Under the pieces are notes generated by a model. That model saw nothing but the letters and a program-made list of their open reading frames with translations, ran no database searches and was not told the DNA's origin. A stretch of DNA of 64,000 nucleotides from assembly GCA_038093515.1 (NCBI GenBank), contig JBBPSI010000013.1, forward strand, positions 186,001 through 250,000. Direction: 5' to 3'. Each line of letters opens with the position of its first letter. Position 1 is the first letter of the stretch. The position numbers and the translations under genes are program-made. Of this stretch, positions 56,729 to 64,000 are shown in pieces. This DNA comes from Butyriboletus loyo. Taxonomy: Eukaryota > Basidiomycota > Agaricomycetes > Boletales > Boletaceae.

Positions 56729-57701
56729 ATGCTTTCCTTTATCTGCTTCGCCCTCTTGCTTCCACTCAGCGTGTTGCCCCACCCGTTGACTCTGGTCCAT
56801 GAAGTCGGTGTCGTCAGTCTCTGTCCCACTATGACAGCTAACAGATCCAATTGAGTAGACCACATCCGTCTCCTGCCTCATTGCAGATGTCAACTACTCG
56901 AATCCCCGCGAGACGCTGATGCTCCTTAACCGCCGTGCCATCGCCCCTCCCCCCGGCCTATCCAAGCGTACATTCGCCGATCTCCTCGTCTGGTGCTATG
57001 AATACGAGCATTCCACCAGTGGCACGCTTCTTGCTCGACAGAATCCCAGTTGCCCTGCGGCAACGGGAAGCGGAGCGGGTGGGAGTGACAATCAGGGATC
57101 AGTCGATCCCGCATCTTCAGCTGGTGGAGGCAGTGGCTCTGGGGACGCCGGTTCAGGAAATTCAACACCCTCCGACAATAGTTCGGGTTCCCAAGTGAGC
57201 AGTGGTTCCAATGGTGCTGCAGCGTCTTCTGTTTCCGGCGGCGGTGTTTCTGGTGCCAACAACGGAGTTGCATCGACTGGTTCCGGATCGACTGGCTCGG
57301 GGTCTACTGGTCCAGCATCATCCGGTTCCGGTTCCGATTCTGGCACTACGTCTGGCACTACTGCAGCGTCTTCAGGTTCTTCTGGCTCGGGTACGACTGG
57401 TTCATCATCGTCGGGTTCTAGCGAATCGGGGTCCTCGGCTTCCAGTGGCGGTACGAACGGTCCAGCAAGCTCAGCTACAACACCCGTGACTACGGCTCCC
57501 TTGACATTTGCAACCACAACATCCACGTCGTCTGCAACTACAACATCCACGACATCTTCGACTACAACGGCGACGTCTGCAAGCTCAACTGCATTGGTCA
57601 CCGCGGCCGTAGCCGCATGCCCACCAGGTCAGACAGCATCAGTTGCCGCCACGCTGACAGTAGATGGTGTGGTGACAGGAAGCATTTGTGTAGCAGTATG
57701 A
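56729..57701 (+). CDS. Secreted Ser/Gly/Thr-rich protein
   Basis: Exons 56729-56807 and 56887-57701 give 297 aa. The first exon encodes a clear signal peptide (MLSFICFALLLPLSVLPHP). After a roughly 60-residue region that includes a KR site (GLSKR) and two Cys, residues about 80-270 are almost entirely Ser, Gly, Thr and Ala in short SGSGS-like repeats, ideal for O-mannosylation. The C-terminus ends with ACPPGQTASVAATLTVDGV and a final Cys. This fits a cell-wall or extracellular matrix protein. There is no hydrophobic GPI-type tail, so it is probably released or wall-trapped. No enzymatic domain is visible. The second exon alone would begin at an internal Met and lose the signal peptide; the splice restores it. 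Confidence 0.75.
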
Positions 57702-57915
57702 TGAGTGATATGACGCGGAGTCTCGGGATCTCAACGTTGCAACTGCCAGCCTACTTTTTTTTGGCTTGTACATACCAACTTTCGTTCTTCATTACACCCC
57801 TTCTTTCTGATAGTAACTATGAAAATGTGAGCCAAACAACGCGTCAATAATGCGTCCACACGTGATCTTTGAGATGTGTATTATTGTCCTTGCACAACGA
57901 CTGCAAGACCCTGCG

Positions 57916-59280
57916 ATGGATGTCCACTTTTCTGTTCTCCCTCTAGGTAAGTCTGAGATTTCCCCGCAACCACAATCTTATCTCCGCAACTGGCTGGGTG
58001 CCTCAGATGTGATGGACGCCGTGGTATCACAACTCCCCGACGAGACACCGCGTTTACCTCGTTTTCTGCGCCTTCCTCATCCCAGAACAGGTGCGTCACG
58101 TCTCATCACTGAAAAATAACATCCTGAGCGTCGCGTCCAGGCATTGCGTCACTCTTCTTAGTTCATGAGCCCGCCCATAATGAGGACGAATCCGACCGAC
58201 AGCGGGCCTCAAAGATACTAGAGGTGCAAGCGGTGGAACCGCCCAACGCACGTTCTTGGTTTGTTGGTGAAGAGGTCATCTCAGGTATCTCTTTCCAAGC
58301 CCGGTCGCTTTGAATGCTGAGTCGGTGGCAGATGGAAAGCTTCTTGTCATGACGCCCGTGGACCCATTGTTTCTCTTGATACCTATACTTCGAGCGATCA
58401 AGCAGGTAAAGTAGGCCCGGTATGCAGGTCGTATGCGGTCGCTAACCATCCTGAAAGCCCGATGCTACCCATTTTCGACCAGCAGAAGATATGTTTGAAG
58501 ATGCGGCGAGGCATATAGCAGAGGCATCCATGGCCGGTGCCGCACAGGACACATCAGTGTCTGTGGGGGAGGAAGATATCATGAAGTTTGCTGCCCTCGG
58601 GTGTACAAAGAAGGCGATGAAGCGACTTTGTGATGTCAAAGGCAAGCCTAATGGTTCGCATACAAGCCCTTTTCCTGACGCAAATCGTCTTAGAGATAAC
58701 AGCCGAGATAACCGTATTCAGGTACTCTTCCGAAAAACTCATACAAGAGCTGAGAAAGAAGGCGGCGACATTGTCGACGCCTCGCATCACGGAGTTATCA
58801 AAATGCTTGGTGCGGAGTCTCGCCAAGGATGCACTCATGGAAGATAAACACGAAGACTTGCTTGAGTGTGAGTGGTGATTGTGTGTAAATGGCATTCGGC
58901 CGATTACGAGGATGTACAGTGGGAAGAACGAAACTGGCTTGCGAGTTGCTGGGACAGTACCTTGCCCATGATATCCAGGTGGAGCTGCTCGCGTCGTACG
59001 AGTACGTACCTCGGTACGATTTCTCCGAGTGATGTTGATGCTGAACCGCCGACATAGCTTGGGAAAACTTGGCGCGCATGTGAAAGCGCTCGCAAAAGAA
59101 CAGTGTTTGGTAGATAGTGTTGTCGCCAAGAGGTCAAAGGGTGGTCCTGCGACTGTTTCTGAGGGGAGTAAAAAGCGGAGGAAGGAGGGCAAGGGATCAC
59201 AAGGGGTGGAAAAGCTGAGAAAGGCGAATGTCGGTGGAATGTCCAAGCTGTCGACTTTTTTCACAAAGAAGGCAGAGTAA
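57916..59280 (+). CDS. Ribonuclease H2 subunit B
   Basis: Eight exons (57916-57946, 58007-58090, 58141-58284, 58332-58405, 58458-58641, 58694-58867, 58920-59001, 59058-59280) join in phase to 331 aa. Subunit B, with subunits A and C, forms the nuclear RNase H2 that removes single ribonucleotides and R-loops. Family marks are the N-terminal beta strand MDVHFSVLPL, FLRLPHPRT, then NARSWFVGEEVISDGKLLV and TPVDPLFLLIPIL. The CDVK block and VFRYSSEKL follow, and RTKLACELLGQYL near the C-terminus. It ends in MSKLSTFFTKK, close to a PCNA-interacting PIP box. Intron 5 (58642-58693) starts with GC, not GT; the phase and the flanking G|GCAAGC donor support a GC-AG intron. Recognition is confident although each exon alone is unimpressive. 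Confidence 0.87.
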
Positions 59281-59474
59281 CCAACGGAAGACGTTGAATT
59301 GTTGTGAAAGTCACCGAGGTCGTCGACTCCGTTCCCAGCCGCACTGAAACCGACGCTGACCATGTTCTGCTGGTTGCTCACGATGGCGTGATGCAGTCTC
59401 ACAGGTAATTCCCAATTGGCCACTGACGTATCGCTCAAAAGGATCTCTACTCGATGAGTATTCCCTGATAAACA

Positions 59475-61525
<2,051 letters not shown>

Positions 61526-61667
61526 ACCCACGCCTCTCCTTGATAGATATTTATGTCTGGCATTTCCATAGCGGACGGCAAGCATGTATGTAGAATACGA
61601 GCTGTTTATCATAACTCACGAACTTCCCAACGTCTGCTGCACCGCACGAACTTTGGAAGTGCGTGGA

Positions 61668-61673
61668 TATAAA
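61668..61673 (+). promoter_or_regulatory. TATA-like element of the methylcitrate-dehydratase-like gene
   Basis: TATAAA about 45 bp upstream of the ATG at 61718, in the short gap after the ATP sulfurylase gene. Confidence 0.45.
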
Positions 61674-61717
61674 TTGCTAGCCGACCCCACGCCGCTCGCC
61701 CTTTTCCTGCTCTCCAA

Positions 61718-63647
61718 ATGTTGTCTCTGATCCGACGAGTACCGCGTTCGTTCGGACGTCTGCCGGGTCCTTGTCGATTATCAAGCAATACTCCTCGTCT
61801 CGTCCCGAACGTGGCTGCCACACGCACCATGTCGGTCTACCACGGAGAATCTGCCATTCGTCCAGAACCAGACAAGGTCCTCAAGGATATTGCAGACTAT
61901 GTCCACAACCACCAAGTCACTTCAGATGTCGCGTTCGAGACCGCGCGGCTCTGTCTCATTGACACTATTGGGTGTGGTCTCGAGGGATTGCGCTTCGAAG
62001 GATGCTCGAGGCTATTGGGACCGGTCGTCGAAGGAACCATCGTGCCAAACGGTACGTTCCGCTCATCGACAAAATAATCCCGTCTGACCCCTCCATGTAG
62101 GAACAAAGGTCCCAGGAACCAATTACCAGCTGGATCCTATCCGCGGTGCCTTTAACATTGGCGTGATGATCCGGTACTTGGACTTTAACGACTGTTTCCT
62201 TGCCGCAGAGTGTGAGTTCTCCTACTTCGCGCTCGAATGCTGTCTACTTCCTCGTGCATACCTTGAGCTGGACTGATCATACGTTATAGGGGGTCACCCA
62301 TCGGACAACCTCGGCGCCATTCTTGCGGTTGCCGACCATCTCGCGCGGCAGGGTCAATCGTTGACAGTCCACGACGTCCTCGAGAGCATGATCAAGGCGC
62401 ACGAGATTCAAGGTGGCCTTGCCCTCTTGAACTCGTTCAACCGTGTCGGTCTCGACCACGTCGTACTCGTCAAAGTAGCCAGCACCGCTGTGGTGTCCAA
62501 GCTGCTGTAAGGGTCGCTTCCGCTCTGCTATCTATTTCCCCTGCATGGCTCACCGTGCATCGCAGTGGACTCTCCCACACCCAGACCATCGATGCGGTCT
62601 CGCAGGCATTCGTCGACGGCCAGTCGCTCCGCACATACCGTCATGCGCCTAACACTGGTCCTCGCAAATCTTGGGCTGCTGGCGATGCATGCTCGCGTGC
62701 TGTGAATCTCGCACTACTCGTCAAGAAGGGCGAACTCGGCCTCCCGTCCGTGCTCACCGCGAAGACTTGGGGCTTCTACGACGTCTTGTTCAAGGTGCGG
62801 CGCTCTCTTCTGGGGTTCCCGATGATCTCGTTCTGAACGAGCATGATCGATTAGGGCAAGCCATTCGAGTTCCAGATGCCTTTTAGCTCCTACATTATGG
62901 AGAACGTCCTCTTCAAGATCTCCTACCCCGCCGAATTCCACGCTCAGACCGCCGTCGAGGCTGCGCACACCATTCACGCACAGCTCAAAGCGCTGGGTAA
63001 ATCTTCGGACGACATCAAGAGCGTGCGTATCCGCACGCAGGAAGCCGCCATCCGTATCATCGACAAGCAAGGTCCCTTGGACAACTTTGCTGACCGAGAG
63101 TACGTCCTTCCTTTCCTTCCACGGCGGGCGGTCGATCTCGTACGATTGATGATCGACATCATTCTCCTAGTCACGCCATCAGCTACATGGTCGCCTACCC
63201 GCTCATATTTGGCGAGCTCACGTCCGAATCTTATGCCGACGCGTCTGCGGCGGATCCTCGCATTGATGCGCTGCGCGCCAAGATTTACTGTGTCGAAGAC
63301 AAGACGTTCTCCGTCGAGTACCACGAGCCCAGCAAGCGTTCCATCGGCAACGCGCTCTTGGTTGAACTGAACGACGGCACCGTACTGGACGAGGTTGTGG
63401 TTGAATACCCCGTCGGACACAAACGCCGGCGCGCAGAGGGCACGCCTCTCTTGATTGAGAAGTTCGAGCGACACATCTCCTATCACTATGATGCAGTCCA
63501 CCAAAAGAAGTGAGTATTTTATGCTTTGGAGTTGGGCGGGTCGACGACGAATTGTGATTTTTTAGGATATTGGACGTTGTTTCCGATGCGGGCGGCCTCT
63601 CCAAGCTTCGTGCGGATCAGTTTACTGACCTGTTTGTGAAGCAATGA
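61718..63647 (+). CDS. 2-methylcitrate dehydratase-like protein (MmgE/PrpD family), mitochondrial
   Basis: Exons 61718-62051, 62101-62211, 62290-62506, 62566-62794, 62855-63099, 63171-63509 and 63566-63647 give 518 aa. The first 40 residues are Arg/Ser/Leu-rich without acidic residues, a typical mitochondrial presequence. The rest matches the PrpD fold: [36 protein letters not shown], the helical [33 protein letters not shown] and the C-terminal [15 protein letters not shown]. In the methylcitrate cycle this enzyme dehydrates 2-methylcitrate, so that propionyl-CoA can be converted to pyruvate. MmgE/PrpD members can also act on other hydroxy acids, so the substrate is assigned by family only. 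Complete, with no obvious lesion. Confidence 0.92.
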
Positions 63648-64000
63648 AGCGTTCTCGTGTCGATCTTTACATTCCGTAGTAATGCAGTTCCGTGCTGATG
63701 CTCAGAATGCACATGTCGTGTTCATCATGTACAAGGAATCAACTCGAATGCATTTCGTATACGATTACAGACAGACAGCGCGGGACAGAGGCTTGCAAAC
63801 ATGATGCGCCCATTGCAGATGCACGAAGAGAAATTACGATTATACCCATTAACCTACAAGTCCACACGTCGGCGCTTGCTCGTTCGAAGTGGCAGGCCCT
63901 TTGAGCTTCTTGTACCGGTTTTTCTTTCTGTGCCCATGTTGATGTCCTTCCTTATTCTGTTCGTGATATTCGCTGGCCTGCTCTCGAATGTTGTGCTCTT
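63648..64000. other. Right-edge flank, no gene seen
   Basis: 3' UTR of the PrpD-family gene and sequence without a supported frame up to the window edge. Confidence 0.5.

Overview
The window is nuclear DNA of a filamentous basidiomycete, most likely an Agaricomycete. Genes are split by many short GT-AG introns, mostly 45-60 bp. Tracing every junction by reading frame gives full-length housekeeping proteins with fungal architecture, such as a sulfate adenylyltransferase carrying an APS-kinase-like domain, and SLU7, CHD1 and EZH2-type proteins. The species cannot be named from the sequence; a Rhizoctonia/Ceratobasidium-like fungus is only a guess.

Layout. 1.2-6.6 kb: NAD kinase and a conserved unknown protein. 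7.2-24.8 kb: an accessory region with five AIG1/GIMAP-like GTPase genes carrying seven G domains on both strands. Among them sit a relic of a flavin monooxygenase, an ABC half-transporter with a collapsed nucleotide-binding domain, a convergent pair of glycine-rich RRM proteins and two copies of a small TIR element. 26.3-30.3 kb: two paralogous three-finger zinc proteins, with a third at 41.2 kb and a possible relic at 28.5 kb. 32.0-37.1 kb: an ankyrin protein and a coiled-coil protein, both on the minus strand. 37.8-41.8 kb: a second flavin monooxygenase relic, a YCII-domain gene and the third zinc protein. 44.1-46.7 kb: an E(z)/EZH2-type histone methyltransferase hidden in about fifteen tiny exons, sharing a roughly 130-bp divergent promoter with SLU7. 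48.9-63.6 kb is compact core genome: a membrane protein, CHD1, a secreted Ser/Gly-rich protein, RNase H2 subunit B, ATP sulfurylase and a 2-methylcitrate-dehydratase-like protein.

How the genes relate. The core genes do not form a single pathway: they cover NADP synthesis, sulfate activation, propionyl-CoA/methylcitrate metabolism, ribonucleotide removal, second-step splicing and chromatin. The notable part is the GTPase cluster. Its members share a WW-x-x-N motif after G4, and four of the five end in a common C-terminal RC-x-(L/M) helix motif. Two genes are tandem-domain fusions, and one of those has a clearly dead first domain. Their function is unknown; the cluster looks like a lineage-specific, birth-and-death gene family.

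Exon coordinates are my own hand-made splice reconstructions. They were checked by phase (exon sums divisible by three) but not by RNA or database comparison.
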